A stretch of 64,000 bases of DNA from CAVVFX01 sp963747535 (GTDB lineage: Bacteria; Acidobacteriota; Terriglobia; Bryobacterales; Bryobacteraceae): the NCBI GenBank assembly GCA_963747535.1, contig CAVVFX010000006.1:992001-1056000 (forward strand). Direction: 5' to 3'. A program made the translations under genes and the position numbers. The notes beneath the pieces were generated by a model. The model was not told the origin of the DNA. It worked only from the letters and a program-made list of their open reading frames with translations, and ran no database searches. Shown here one piece after another: positions 25,781 to 34,264 of the stretch (the stretch's first letter is position 1; each line of letters starts with the position of its first letter).

Positions 25781-27445
25781 CTAATGCCGCAGTGCGAAGA
25801 AAACGATGATCAGAATGATCGCCAGGAGCACGGCGCCTCCGGCGATGTAGAGCAAAATGTTCGCTTTCGCCTTCGGTTCGGGCGCGTTCGATTGGGCAAG
25901 TGGTTGGCCGAGCGTTGCCGGCGCAGAGGCCGACATCATCCGCGTGAACTCTCCGGGGCCGGATAACGCAGAGTTGGATGCCTTGATCGATGCACGCGGA
26001 GGAGAGGGTTTCCCGACCGAGAAAACCCCGGTTGCGGAACTGGGAGCGCCGGAAACCGGTTGCCTGGAACCAAACGCGTATTCCGAGGGCGGGGTGGAAG
26101 CGGGTTTGTTGGGATTGCCGAACATTTGTGTGAACTCGCTCGGCTGTGCGGAGGGCCGGCTGACCTGCTGCGGGGCCGGCGTCGACGATACGACGCTTTG
26201 ATTGCCGGCCGGCGCCGGATGCATTGGAGATTGAAAGAAGCGGGTAAACTCGCTGGGGCCTGGTTTCGCGGGTGGGTCGGGAACCCGGTCTGGGACGTTT
26301 CCAGGTCCAACGGGAGAACCCGGTTGGACGGCGGAAGGGAACATCCGCGTAAACTCGCCGGGCTCCCTGCCCGCTTGCGGCTGCGGTGTGAGAACAGGTG
26401 GTGGCGGTGGTGTCGAAGGCGTGACGGCTTGGAAAAGACGAGTGGGTTCATCGGAAGACGGCTGCACCGGCGGTGGTTGTACAGACGGAGGCGCGTCAGT
26501 TTGCAGCGGTGGTGGTGGCGCCGGAGGCTGAACCGCCTGATACAGACGAGTCGCCGCGTCAGCCGGTGGTTCGCTTTGGATAGGAGCTGGCGGCGGCTGG
26601 ACCGCCAGGAATTGCCTGGTGAACTCCCCGGGTTCGACGGCCGGCGCGGCCGAAATCGCGGGAGTAGGGGACTGTACGGCCTGAGGGGGCGCGGCAGGAA
26701 TGACGGCGGGTGGGGGCTCGGGTGGCTGGGTAGCCAAAAACATGCGCGTGAACTCACCCGGTTCACTGTGCGGAGCCGCTGGCGTGACGGCGGGCGCGGG
26801 CATGCTCCCGAACATTCGCGCGAAGTCGTCCTGTTCTTCAACTGGCGGCTGGGAGGCTGGGGTTGGGGGTTCCGGCGGTAGCACGGGCTGCGGCTTTTGA
26901 CTGACTTCGCTCGCCCGGCTGATGACGGGTTCTGCTGAAACGGGTTCGGGTGTCGTGTCTGCACTCGGAGGCGGCGAGCTCAAGGTCTGGGGCACGCGCA
27001 TTACGCGCGTGTAGTCGGCGGACAATTCCGCTTCTCGTTTCGGCGCGGGTGGTACGGGCGGCGGTGAAGAATGCGATGCCCTTAGGAGTTCATCCGGAAT
27101 CGGCGTTCCGGTTTTCCAGGATCCCGCAAGGAACACCGAGCCTGACGGTTTCGACACTAGCCCCGAGAATTTCGTCAGCCATTCGCGCGCAGTAACGCTG
27201 TCGGACAGCTTGTCCGTGACGACGTAAGGCATATTGCCTTCCATCCCGATCTCCAGCAGTTCCCGCCGTTTGCTCACGGGCAGTGCGCGAAGGGCTTTGA
27301 AAAGCGCACGGTCCGATTCGGATTCGGGCTTGGCAAACAGATGAACCTGCAATTCCTGGCCTGACGCGATCTCGATCGCACGATACGTACGGATACCATC
27401 GTCACGTATAACGCTCAGCAGATTGTAACTGCTTTCCAGTTCCAT
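25781..27445 (-). CDS. Tail-anchored proline-rich protein with repeated EFTRMF motifs
   Basis: The start is the ATG at 27445; the product is 554 residues. Residues 1-95 (MELESSYNLLSVIRDDGI, then TYRAIEIASGQELQVHLF) read like the N-lobe of a Hanks-type kinase, but glycine loop and catalytic residues are missing. Residues 120-520 are Pro/Ala/Gln-rich and interrupted by about ten short motifs at 20-50 residue intervals: DYTRVM, DFARMF, EFTRMF, EFTRQF, AATRLY, EPTRLF, EFTRMF, EFTRFF, EFTQMF, EFTRMM. Most are preceded by PG, PS or EPG. The C-terminus is one membrane helix (ILLYIAGGAVLLAIILIIVFFALRH split) with only RH outside. This looks like a multivalent linear-motif scaffold held on the membrane. 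The partner is unknown. Confidence 0.8.
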   Translation of the reverse strand: MELESSYNLLSVIRDDGIRTYRAIEIASGQELQVHLFAKPESESDRALFKALRALPVSKRRELLEIGMEGNMPYVVTDKLSDSVTAREWLTKFSGLVSKPSGSVFLAGSWKTGTPIPDELLRASHSSPPPVPPAPKREAELSADYTRVMRVPQTLSSPPPSADTTPEPVSAEPVISRASEVSQKPQPVLPPEPPTPASQPPVEEQDDFARMFGSMPAPAVTPAAPHSEPGEFTRMFLATQPPEPPPAVIPAAPPQAVQSPTPAISAAPAVEPGEFTRQFLAVQPPPAPIQSEPPADAATRLYQAVQPPAPPPPLQTDAPPSVQPPPVQPSSDEPTRLFQAVTPSTPPPPPVLTPQPQAGREPGEFTRMFPSAVQPGSPVGPGNVPDRVPDPPAKPGPSEFTRFFQSPMHPAPAGNQSVVSSTPAPQQVSRPSAQPSEFTQMFGNPNKPASTPPSEYAFGSRQPVSGAPSSATGVFSVGKPSPPRASIKASNSALSGPGEFTRMMSASAPATLGQPLAQSNAPEPKAKANILLYIAGGAVLLAIILIIVFFALRH

Positions 27446-27997
27446 TCGGCTCCTCAACGAACTATCATGACACCCTGAGGAATCCTGCACAACGCAGTGT
27501 TTTGACAAGACCCGCTTAGGTCTGTCAAGCTCAGGGTCGGCGTTTTTGAAGAGGGAACGGGCAGATGTTCGAGGAAATCTAGAGGAAACTTACTGGTGGG
27601 GTGACGAGCAGATCGCCGACCTTGAGCTTGTTTATTCTAATCACGCATTTTCAGGGAGCAATCTGCTAGCCAAATTCTAAGTGGAATGTTTTCAATCGAC
27701 GGGGATAAATAATGGGCTGGCTGTGTGCAAAAAGGATACTACACCAACCACCAGAGTGTTCCAATTCGGCCAGTGCCCGTCTCCTAACGGCGACGAAAAT
27801 CACAACGCGCGGTGGGTATGCGGCGATAGCCGCACTTTCTCTACGCCAGGCCAGACGTAGCTAACGTCCCGTGTCCTTCCCGGAAAGCGTCGTGATGATG
27901 TAGCTTGGTATCGAGTGAAGCAGACGATCGAAGCAAGACGTCCGGGGCTACTGGTATAATTCGGGAATCGCGCACTACGACGTCTCGGGGGCTTGAA
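27446..27997. other. Divergent intergenic region before rpoD
   Basis: This 552-base region separates the EFTRMF gene (-) from rpoD (+). It contains the inverted repeat at 27502-27528 and AT-richer stretches (TTCTAATCACGCATTTTC; GGATAAATAATGGGC), likely promoter DNA for rpoD. An in-frame TTG at 27905 could extend rpoD, but the leader codons do not look conserved. I see no other gene. Confidence 0.5.
27502..27528. repeat. Hairpin TTGACAAGACC / GGTCTGTCAA
   Basis: The arms pair over ten bases with one bulged A and a six-base loop CGCTTA. It lies 57 bases upstream of the EFTRMF gene start on the other strand. It may be an operator or a leader structure; the left arm also contains TTGACA, the sigma-70 -35 consensus. 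Confidence 0.5.
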
Positions 27998-29680
27998 GTG
28001 GCGGCCGATAGCAAATACGACGGAGTCGATGAACTCGGCGCATTGGCGAGACCCAAGGGGTTCTCCTCGTACGAGGACGGCTCCGATGGTCTCGGAGAAG
28101 TTCCCAGCCCTTCCAAAATAGAGCAGATTATCTCGACCTACGAAAGCGACGGTCTCGATCTTCTTGAAGAGCCCAAGCCCGAATTCGACAAGCCGGTCGA
28201 GGAGATCGATGAAGATGTAGTTGATATCGATCTGCCTCCCGGCGTTGGCGAGAAGCTGACTGACCCTGTGCGCCAGTACCTGCGCGAGATGGGCTCGGTT
28301 CCTCTCCTGACCCGGCAGGGCGAAATCGAAATCGCGCGCCGCATCGAGCGCGGTCAGGCGCGCGTCATCCGAACTATTTCGCGTACCCCCATTGCTGTCC
28401 ATGAAATTGTTTCCCTGGGTGAGGAAGTCCGCCGCGGACAGCTTAGCATCCGTGACGTGCTGCAGGTGGCCGATCCCCTGGCAACGGACGAAACCTGGGA
28501 CGCTCTCCGCGACGACTTTTGCATCCGCTGTGACGAAATATCCAAACTTCTCAAGAGGGCCGGCATCATCCGCCAGAAATTGCTGGCCGTACCGCGCGTC
28601 TCCAAGCCCAAGGCTCACCGGCGCCTGCGTTGGGAACTGGGCCGAACTTCGGTAAAGATCTCTCGCGTTCTGCGCGGCGTCAGCTATCAGAACAACGTAA
28701 TTCGCGACCTGTTTAACCTTCTGCGCTCCGCGGTCGACGAAATGCGCCCCGTCGAACAGCAGATCGCAGCCAACCTGCGGAAGATCGAAGCCGCTTCCGC
28801 GCGTTCAGAAGAAGTCCGGTATTTGCGGAAGGAGCAGAAGCAGCTCAATCAGCGCGTCTTGCAACTCGAGGAAACCTACGGCACGTCGGCCACCGATTTG
28901 CGGCGTGCGATGCAAATCATCGAGCGTTCCAGCAAGGAAGCCGGGTGTGCCAAGCAGGAGCTCATTGAAGCCAATCTGCGACTGGTGGTCAGCATCGCCA
29001 AGCGCTACACCAATCGCGGTTTGCACTTCCTCGATTTGATCCAGGAAGGCAACATCGGTCTGATGCGGGCCGTCGACAAGTTCGAATACCGCCGCGGCTA
29101 TAAGTTCTCGACGTACGCCACGTGGTGGGTCCGTCAGGCCATCACGCGCGCGATTGCAGATCAGGCGCGGACCATTCGCATCCCGGTCCACATGATCGAG
29201 ACGATCAACAAGCTGATCCGCATTACCCGCCAGCTGGTCCAGGAACTGGGCCGCGAACCGACCAGCGACGAACTCGCCGTCAAAATGGAATTGCCGGTCG
29301 GCAAGATCCGGCGCGTGATGCGCATTGCCCAGGAGCCCATCTCGCTGGAGACGCCCGTCGGTGAGGAAGACGAATCCCACCTCGGCGACTTCCTCGTCGA
29401 TAAGGCGGGATCTTCGCCATCCGAACAGGTGATCAACGTGAATCTCCGCGAGCAGACCGCCGAAGTGTTGAAGAGCCTCTCGCCGCGAGAGGAGAAAATC
29501 ATCCGCATGCGCTTCGGTCTGGAGGATGGCAGTGAGCACACTTTGGAAGAGGTGGGCCAGAACTTCGCCGTCACCCGCGAGAGAATTCGGCAGATCGAAG
29601 CCAAAGCGCTGCGCAAACTTCGCCATCCCAGCCGCAGCCACCGCCTGAAGACGTTCCTCGATAGCGCCGGTCCGGGGTAA
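27998..29680 (+). CDS. rpoD: Primary RNA polymerase sigma factor (sigma-70)
   Basis: The principal sigma factor directs RNA polymerase to housekeeping promoters. The start used is GTG at 27998, with GGGGG six bases before it, giving 560 residues. Visible regions: 1.2 (DPVRQYLREMGSVPLLTRQG), a long non-conserved insert, 2.1-2.4 (LRLVVSIAKRYTNRGLHFLD, DKFEYRRGYKFSTYATWWVR, QAITRAIADQARTIRIPVHM), region 3 (REPTSDELAVKMELPVGKIR), and region 4 (LSPREEKIIRMRFGLEDGSE, VTRERIRQIEAKALRKLRHP). Region 1.1 is short and acidic. It ends in LKTFLDSAGPG. No dnaG or other partner is adjacent. Confidence 0.95.
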   Translation: MAADSKYDGVDELGALARPKGFSSYEDGSDGLGEVPSPSKIEQIISTYESDGLDLLEEPKPEFDKPVEEIDEDVVDIDLPPGVGEKLTDPVRQYLREMGSVPLLTRQGEIEIARRIERGQARVIRTISRTPIAVHEIVSLGEEVRRGQLSIRDVLQVADPLATDETWDALRDDFCIRCDEISKLLKRAGIIRQKLLAVPRVSKPKAHRRLRWELGRTSVKISRVLRGVSYQNNVIRDLFNLLRSAVDEMRPVEQQIAANLRKIEAASARSEEVRYLRKEQKQLNQRVLQLEETYGTSATDLRRAMQIIERSSKEAGCAKQELIEANLRLVVSIAKRYTNRGLHFLDLIQEGNIGLMRAVDKFEYRRGYKFSTYATWWVRQAITRAIADQARTIRIPVHMIETINKLIRITRQLVQELGREPTSDELAVKMELPVGKIRRVMRIAQEPISLETPVGEEDESHLGDFLVDKAGSSPSEQVINVNLREQTAEVLKSLSPREEKIIRMRFGLEDGSEHTLEEVGQNFAVTRERIRQIEAKALRKLRHPSRSHRLKTFLDSAGPG

Positions 29681-29766
29681 CCCTTTGTGTGGCAGACTTC
29701 AAATCGGCGTGAGCAACGGTTTTGCAGAGCTGCCGACTCTTGGTATTGTTGCGGAGTGGTGCCAAT

Positions 29767-29880
29767 CTGCGAATCGAAGCCAATTTGGACCTCTGGCCAC
29801 CGGACTCGGTTCTACGGAACGAAGCCAATTTAGAGATCTGACCGACGGGCTCCGTTTTTGCGGAACGATGCCAGCCTCGG
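29767..29880 (+). repeat. Degenerate tandem repeat, about 46-base unit
   Basis: Two near-complete units begin TCGAAGCCAATTTGG and ACGAAGCCAATTTAG and run through a CTGACCGACGGGCTC-type middle to TTTTGCGGA. Flanking partial units begin TGCCAATCTG and ACGATGCCAGCC. Divergence is about 30 percent. A related unit, AACGAAGCCAATCGACG, recurs at 30481. Confidence 0.55.
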
Positions 29881-30170
29881 CTGCTTGGAATGGCAATTCT
29901 CATTTTTTGCGAAACGAGATGGGCATGAGCGCGCTCGGTTGTGTTTCGAGCGGCTCATTCCCGGCAAAAATGTGCCCGGCTGGAGGCTGCGGGTTTTTTC
30001 GAAATGGAAGCTTTGACTGAGGGGGCAGTCACGCCATGCAAATGAAAATTAGGCGGGACACAGCTTGCGCGGATTTGTGCGAAGCAAAAGCAAAAAATAG
30101 AGAGCCGCAGATCAACCTAGCGCGGCCGATGGCCGCAACCAAAGCACCTCCACGGTCAGGACGATTCTTC

Positions 30171-30291
30171 TCTGCGATCTCCGCGCCTCCGCGTTAAAAC
30201 ACAGCCCTGCCAGTAGCCGGTTCCCCTCGTTAAACGCGATTCGGGTCGGGGCCGCGCTTAAAGGAAACGCGGAGGCGCAGAGATCCGCGGA
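30171..30291. repeat. Imperfect long inverted repeat (CGCGGAGGCGCAGAGA phrase)
   Basis: TCTGCGATCTCCGCGCCTCC (30171-30190) plus GCGTTAA is matched in reverse complement by AAACGCGGAGGCGCAGAGAT at 30265-30284 and the CCGCGGA after it, about 24 of 27 positions. The arms are about 70 bases apart. The phrase resembles a known dispersed CTCTGCGTCTCCGCG-type repeat of several environmental phyla. Confidence 0.55.
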
Positions 30292-30866
30292 GTGCGCGAG
30301 AGAAGCTTCCGATATCCCTCGAAAACGGCTTTCTAACTGCCAGATATGAAAAGCCATCCTTGAAAATCGTCGCGGCGCGCGAAGATTCTCCAGGTTAGCA
30401 GTGCAGATGAACGCGGATAGCGCAAGAGCTAAAAGGTACTTGCCGCGGTTTGACTGCCGGCCCGCCCCGATATTTGAGTAAACGAAGCCAATCGACGCCG
30501 GACTCCAGATGAGTAAGTTGTCAAAGATCTTTTGCTGCGGCGGGAATGATCACAGTGGACCGGCGTCAAAGCGTTGTTCCGGTTCCTTGCGGGCTCATTC
30601 CGCCAACGGAGCGGGTCGTGCAGAACTCTGATTTCATTTGATCAGACGCTCAAGCGAAATCGAATCGGCGCGCCCGCAAGGGACTGCTGTTGCTGGACAT
30701 CGGGTTCGGTAACCTCCGTGAATGCACGCCGTCGCAGGTCACTTCACGGAGACTTGCACTATGTTAGAACCATACTCGGTAATCGTCGGTGTTATCAGGA
30801 GCAGTCTGGATACCATCCGTATGGCGGCGCGCCTCGCGGCCCACATCCGCGCTAGAATCTGGAGTC

Positions 30867-31283
30867 ATGGGTGAACTGAGCCGGATCGGCGTGGCCATTG
30901 ACTCCGAATTGCTCGACAAGTTCGACGCGCTGATCGCTGAGCGCGGCTATACCAATCGTTCCGAAGCCTTTCGCGACCTCATCCGCAGCGACCTCGTCGA
31001 GAAACGCTGGGAATCGCCCGACAGCAACGTGGTCGGCACCGTCACGCTGGTTTACGACCATCACGTCCGACTGCTGAATGAAAAGCTCACGGACCTGCAG
31101 CATGAACATCATCGATTGATTCTCTCCACCCTCCACGTCCACCTGGACCACGACAACTGCCTCGAGGTCCTCGTGGTCAAAGGGAAAGCCCGCCAGGTGC
31201 AAAAAGTTGCCGAAATCCTCATCAGCACCAAAGGAGTCAAACACGGCCGCCTGACGATCACTACGACCGGCGCCGAACTTTAG
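30867..31283 (+). CDS. nikR: Nickel-responsive regulator NikR
   Basis: The 138-residue protein has the ribbon-helix-helix N-domain (MGELSRIGVAIDSELLDKFD, then TNRSEAFRDLIR) and the ACT-like nickel-binding C-domain. Nickel ligands aligned to E. coli H76, H87, H89 and C95 are H79, H90, H92 and C98, all present in the stretches DLQHEHHRL and LHVHLDHDNCLEV. NikR usually represses nickel uptake genes when nickel is bound. A TGGAG ribosome site precedes the ATG at 30867. No nickel transporter, urease or hydrogenase gene is in this window, so its targets are elsewhere. Confidence 0.93.
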   Translation: MGELSRIGVAIDSELLDKFDALIAERGYTNRSEAFRDLIRSDLVEKRWESPDSNVVGTVTLVYDHHVRLLNEKLTDLQHEHHRLILSTLHVHLDHDNCLEVLVVKGKARQVQKVAEILISTKGVKHGRLTITTTGAEL

Positions 31284-31307
31284 GCCTTAGGCCATTGAGT
31301 TATCCTT

Positions 31308-31346
31308 ATCCGTGTTCATTCGTGTTCATTCGTGGCCCTATGTTTT
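31308..31346 (+). repeat. TTCATTCGTG-type leader repeat, copy 2
   Basis: ATCCGTGTTC, ATTCGTGTTC and ATTCGTGGCC follow one another, then CTATGTTTTCC. The unit ends 21 bases before the start codon of the DUF885 gene, in the same orientation as copy 1. Confidence 0.7.
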
Positions 31347-31366
31347 CCTGGATTTTCGAGACCTCA

Positions 31367-33079
31367 ATGATCAAACTCTGCCTGCTCCTTGCCGCCTGCG
31401 GAACTCTTTGCGCAGCGGGTGACGCCGCCCCGGATACCGCTTCCAGCGAACTGCGGCCTATGATCGAGCGATTCTCCGCCGATCTTCACAGCCTCACCCG
31501 TACTTATCCGATCCGCCTCAGCGATACCCGGCGCGCCCGCTTCGACCAATTCTTCAAAGAACAACAAGCCGCGCTTGCCAAGGTGAATTTCGATTCCCTG
31601 GGCCAGGACGGTCGCATCGACTACATCCTTTTCAGGAATTATCTGAAGCACGAACGCGATCAACTCGGGCTCGACGGCCGGCAAATGACGGAGATGGAGC
31701 CGCTGATTCCTTTCGCGAGTTCGCTCATTGGACTCGAAGAAGCGCGCCGGAAGATGACGCCGTCCGATCCCAAAAAAGCGGCCGCGACACTGGTGGCAGC
31801 AGTCAAAGCCATTGACGCGGCGCGCAAGGCCCATTCTGACGGCGCGAACGTGAAACCGGCCATCGCCAATCGCGCTGCGCTGCGCCTTGCCGCCCTCCGC
31901 ACCAATTTGAAGGATTGGTTCGCTTTCTATAACGGCTACGACCCGGTGTTCACGTGGTGGGTGAGCGAACCTTACAAGGAAGTCGACCAGGCGCTCGACG
32001 CCCACACCAAATTCCTGCGCGAGAAACTGGCCGGCGCGCGCAACCCGGACGACATCATCGGCGACCCGGTCGGCCGTCAGGCTCTTCTCGACGATCTCGA
32101 GTACAACCTGATTCCCTACACACCCGAGGAACTGATCTCACTGGCGCGCAAGGAACTCGCCTGGTGCGAGCAGGAGATGATGCGGGCTTCCCGCGAGTTG
32201 CATTACGGAGACGACTGGCATCAGGCGCTCGAGTTCGTCAAGAACCAATATGTAGAGCCCGGCAAGCAGCCTGAAATGGTGCGCAGTCTGGCGCAGGAAG
32301 CCATCGACTACGTCGAGAAGAACGATCTGGTGACGGTCCCGGCTCTGGCAAAGGAGGACTGGTGGGAGGAAATGCTCTCGCCCGAGCGCCAGCTCACCAG
32401 CCCGTTTTTCCTGGGCGGCGAATTGATCCTGGTTTCTTTTCCCACCGACACCATGACGAACGAGCAGAAGCTGATGAGCATGCGAGGCAACAACGTACAC
32501 TTCTCCCGCGCGACGGTCTTTCACGAACTGATCCCCGGCCATCATCTGCAGGCTTTCATGACCGCGCGCTATCGTACGTACCGCGCTGTCTTCAGTACGC
32601 CCTTCTGGACCGAAGGCAACGCGTTCTACTGGGAAATGCTTCTCTGGGACAGGGGATTTCCGCGCGACCCCGAAGATCGTATCGGAATGCTGTTCTGGCG
32701 CATGCATCGGTGCGCGCGCATCATCTTTTCTCTTAGTTTTCATCTGGGGCAGATGACACCACAGCAAGCCATCGATTTTCTGGTGGAACGGGTCGGCTTC
32801 GAGCGCGCCAATGCGGCGGCAGAAGTTCGCCGTTCTTTTGACGGCTCCTATCAGCCGATCTACCAGTGCGCTTACATGCTCGGCGCGCTGCAATTTTACG
32901 CGCTTCACAAAGAGATGGTCGCGGGCGGAAAGATGACCGACAAGGCGTTTCACGACGCCATCCTGAAAGAAAACCGTATTCCTGTAGAAATGATCCGAGC
33001 GGATCTTGCCAACCAAAAACTGACGCCAGATTTCAAGACTACGTGGAGATTCTGGGAACTCGCCGCCCAGGCCCGGTGA
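31367..33079 (+). CDS. Exported DUF885-family protein (probable metallo-hydrolase)
   Basis: From the ATG at 31367 the 570-residue product has a signal peptide (MIKLCLLLAACGTLCAAGD) whose LAAC segment could also serve as a lipobox. The DUF885 family hallmark HELIPGHHLQAF is at about residue 386-397, resembling a zinc-peptidase HEXXH-like centre; FWTEGNAFYWEMLLW supplies a downstream Glu. WWVSEPYKEVDQAL and QPIYQCAYMLGALQFYAL are also typical. The family is generally thought to be metallopeptidase-like, but substrates are mostly unknown. It follows nikR after 83 bases. Earlier in-frame codons come from a repeat. Confidence 0.85.
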   Translation: MIKLCLLLAACGTLCAAGDAAPDTASSELRPMIERFSADLHSLTRTYPIRLSDTRRARFDQFFKEQQAALAKVNFDSLGQDGRIDYILFRNYLKHERDQLGLDGRQMTEMEPLIPFASSLIGLEEARRKMTPSDPKKAAATLVAAVKAIDAARKAHSDGANVKPAIANRAALRLAALRTNLKDWFAFYNGYDPVFTWWVSEPYKEVDQALDAHTKFLREKLAGARNPDDIIGDPVGRQALLDDLEYNLIPYTPEELISLARKELAWCEQEMMRASRELHYGDDWHQALEFVKNQYVEPGKQPEMVRSLAQEAIDYVEKNDLVTVPALAKEDWWEEMLSPERQLTSPFFLGGELILVSFPTDTMTNEQKLMSMRGNNVHFSRATVFHELIPGHHLQAFMTARYRTYRAVFSTPFWTEGNAFYWEMLLWDRGFPRDPEDRIGMLFWRMHRCARIIFSLSFHLGQMTPQQAIDFLVERVGFERANAAAEVRRSFDGSYQPIYQCAYMLGALQFYALHKEMVAGGKMTDKAFHDAILKENRIPVEMIRADLANQKLTPDFKTTWRFWELAAQAR

Positions 33080-33098
33080 AGAACACGGGGCCGCGAAT

Positions 33099-33284
33099 GG
33101 TATCCACTTGACTCAGGTCCGCGAAGTTGGCAGCGTTTGGTAGGGCGGACGCCCTCGCCCCTCGGAGGCCCCTGCCTCCGCTTCAGAAAGCGGGACGAGG
33201 CGTCCCGCACGTTCCAGGTCGCGTTCCAGGGGGACCGCCCCACCAAGCCCCCGCCTTAGGGAGTACCTGAGTCAAGTGGATACC
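33099..33284. mobile_element. MITE-like element with perfect 20-bp inverted ends
   Basis: The left end GGTATCCACTTGACTCAGGT (33099-33118) is the exact reverse complement of the right end at 33265-33284. The 186-base unit is non-coding and very GC-rich inside. It carries perfect internal hairpins: CGGAGGC-CCCT-GCCTCCG (33163-33180) and CGGGACG-AGG-CGTCCCG (33191-33207), plus a GGGC-GGAC-GCCC hairpin at 33143-33154. No clear target-site duplication is visible. It lies between the DUF885 gene and the ISAzo13-type element. Size, ends and lack of coding fit a miniature inverted-repeat element or a structured REP-like unit. Confidence 0.75.
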
Positions 33285-33338
33285 CCATTACACGCGAATG
33301 CACATTTGAAGGAACTAAGGGCAGCCTCAAAAACAACT

Positions 33339-34256
33339 TCACAGATTGGGTGAGATTGTGTAGTTCCACTTCGGCAGAACCTCGTGCGGTTTCAGTCGGA
33401 GAGATTGAATCTGCTGGGGCGTCGGTTCCGTACCGGTGGGATAGTTGCGACGGTCGAGGTGAGCGGTGACTGTCAAGCCAGTTTCGGTTCTGGTAGAGCG
33501 AATGAAGTTGAGGATCTTCTGGTAGCTGTCGAGTGGTTCTCCCGCCCAGTTCTTCGAGATTTCTGAAAAGAGGCGGTGTTCAATAGGGTTCCATTTGGAA
33601 GCACCTGTCGGGTAGTGGGCCACGGTGAGAGTTAAACCGAGAGAGTCGGCCAGTTGCGATTGGAGTTCGGTTTTCCAGGTGCGACGACGGGCACCGTTGC
33701 TTCCACCGGTATCGCTGAGGATGAGGAGTTGCCGGGAGCGTGGATAGCGAGTCGATCCTTCTTGTCGCCACCAATGTGCAATGGCGTGCGCGGCAAAGGC
33801 GGATGTGTCATGCGAGACGCCTACTATGACCGACCCTCGATTGGCGAGTAGGTCGTAGATGCCGTAAGGGATGGCGACACCGGTGGAATCGGAGCGGAAA
33901 TCGTGGTCGTTGACTAAACGGGGAGACAAATCCCAGCGCGAGCCGGGATTCTTGAAGCTGCCGACCAGTTCGCGTTTCTTGGTGTCAACACTAATGATGG
34001 GTAGGCCGCGGCGTTGGAAGCGCTGACGAAGATCGCTCAGATAGAGGAACTGATCATTGCGGTCGGGGCTAAAGTCGGTGGAGAGTTTCTTGTGATTGAC
34101 GCGCAGGGAATAGCCCATCTGGTGGAGAAGGCGAGCGACGGTGTTGGGGCTAACGCTGACACCGAAGTCGCCCAACGCCATGGCAATCTTTTCCGTGGTG
34201 CGGCGCGACCACTTCAGCCCGGTGATGGGATCGCCAGCGGTGTCGTATTCGAGCAA
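33339..34256 (-). CDS. ISAzo13-type transposase, C-terminal (catalytic) frame
   Basis: This frame gives about 305 residues with family blocks: LKWSRRTTEKIAMALGDFGV, VARLLHQMGYSLRVNHKKLS, LPIISVDTKKRELVGSFKNP (first catalytic Asp), HDFRSDSTGVAIPYGIYDLL, LLILSDTGGSNGARRRTWKT (second Asp) and HYPTGASKWNPIEHRLFSEI (final Glu). It has no ATG or ribosome site of its own. The frame joins the upstream half if the ribosome or polymerase slips by -1 on the A8 run (T8 on plus strand, 34286-34293), giving GAA-AAA-AA then ACC-TCC-GAC-ATC. All acidic residues look intact. Confidence 0.85.
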   Translation of the reverse strand: MLEYDTAGDPITGLKWSRRTTEKIAMALGDFGVSVSPNTVARLLHQMGYSLRVNHKKLSTDFSPDRNDQFLYLSDLRQRFQRRGLPIISVDTKKRELVGSFKNPGSRWDLSPRLVNDHDFRSDSTGVAIPYGIYDLLANRGSVIVGVSHDTSAFAAHAIAHWWRQEGSTRYPRSRQLLILSDTGGSNGARRRTWKTELQSQLADSLGLTLTVAHYPTGASKWNPIEHRLFSEISKNWAGEPLDSYQKILNFIRSTRTETGLTVTAHLDRRNYPTGTEPTPQQIQSLRLKPHEVLPKWNYTISPNL

Positions 34257-34264
34257 GAACTGGA

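Larger units (their letters stand above)
29681..30866. other. Repeat-rich non-coding region between rpoD and nikR
   Basis: This 1.2-kb stretch is lower in GC than its flanks and has no convincing gene. It holds degenerate tandem repeats of about 46 bases (29767-29880), a related unit near 30481, an imperfect inverted pair of a CGCGGAGGCGCAGAGA phrase (30171-30197 and 30266-30291), and a TGCAGATGAACGCGGATAGCG phrase split near 30402. CCTTGCGGGC near 30587 and GCCCGCAAGG near 30673 form another inverted pair. It looks like a sink for dispersed repeats. Confidence 0.6.

Noticed and set aside
26060..26881. 273-codon plus frame rich in Arg, Gly and Trp inside the EFTRMF gene
   Set aside because: Antisense of the proline codons (CCN to NGG); no protein-like features.
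25936..26964. 342-codon Arg/Pro/Ser-rich minus frame inside the EFTRMF gene
   Set aside because: It is the shifted frame of a proline-rich gene; lacks any motif, and the named frame carries the repeated motif and membrane helix.
29760..29890. Possible CRISPR array from the regular repeats after rpoD
   Set aside because: Only about two full units, about 30 percent divergent, no spacers of regular length, and no cas genes.
29685..30020. 111-codon frame after rpoD
   Set aside because: The amino acid repeats come from the 46-base DNA repeat; no RBS, no family, and the region is otherwise non-coding.
30574..30855. 93-codon frame before nikR
   Set aside because: Crosses inverted-repeat DNA and has an Arg-rich random look.
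29700..30870. Possible riboswitch or T-box in the leader of nikR
   Set aside because: No conserved core or pairing of a known class could be recognised by eye; only dispersed repeats are visible.
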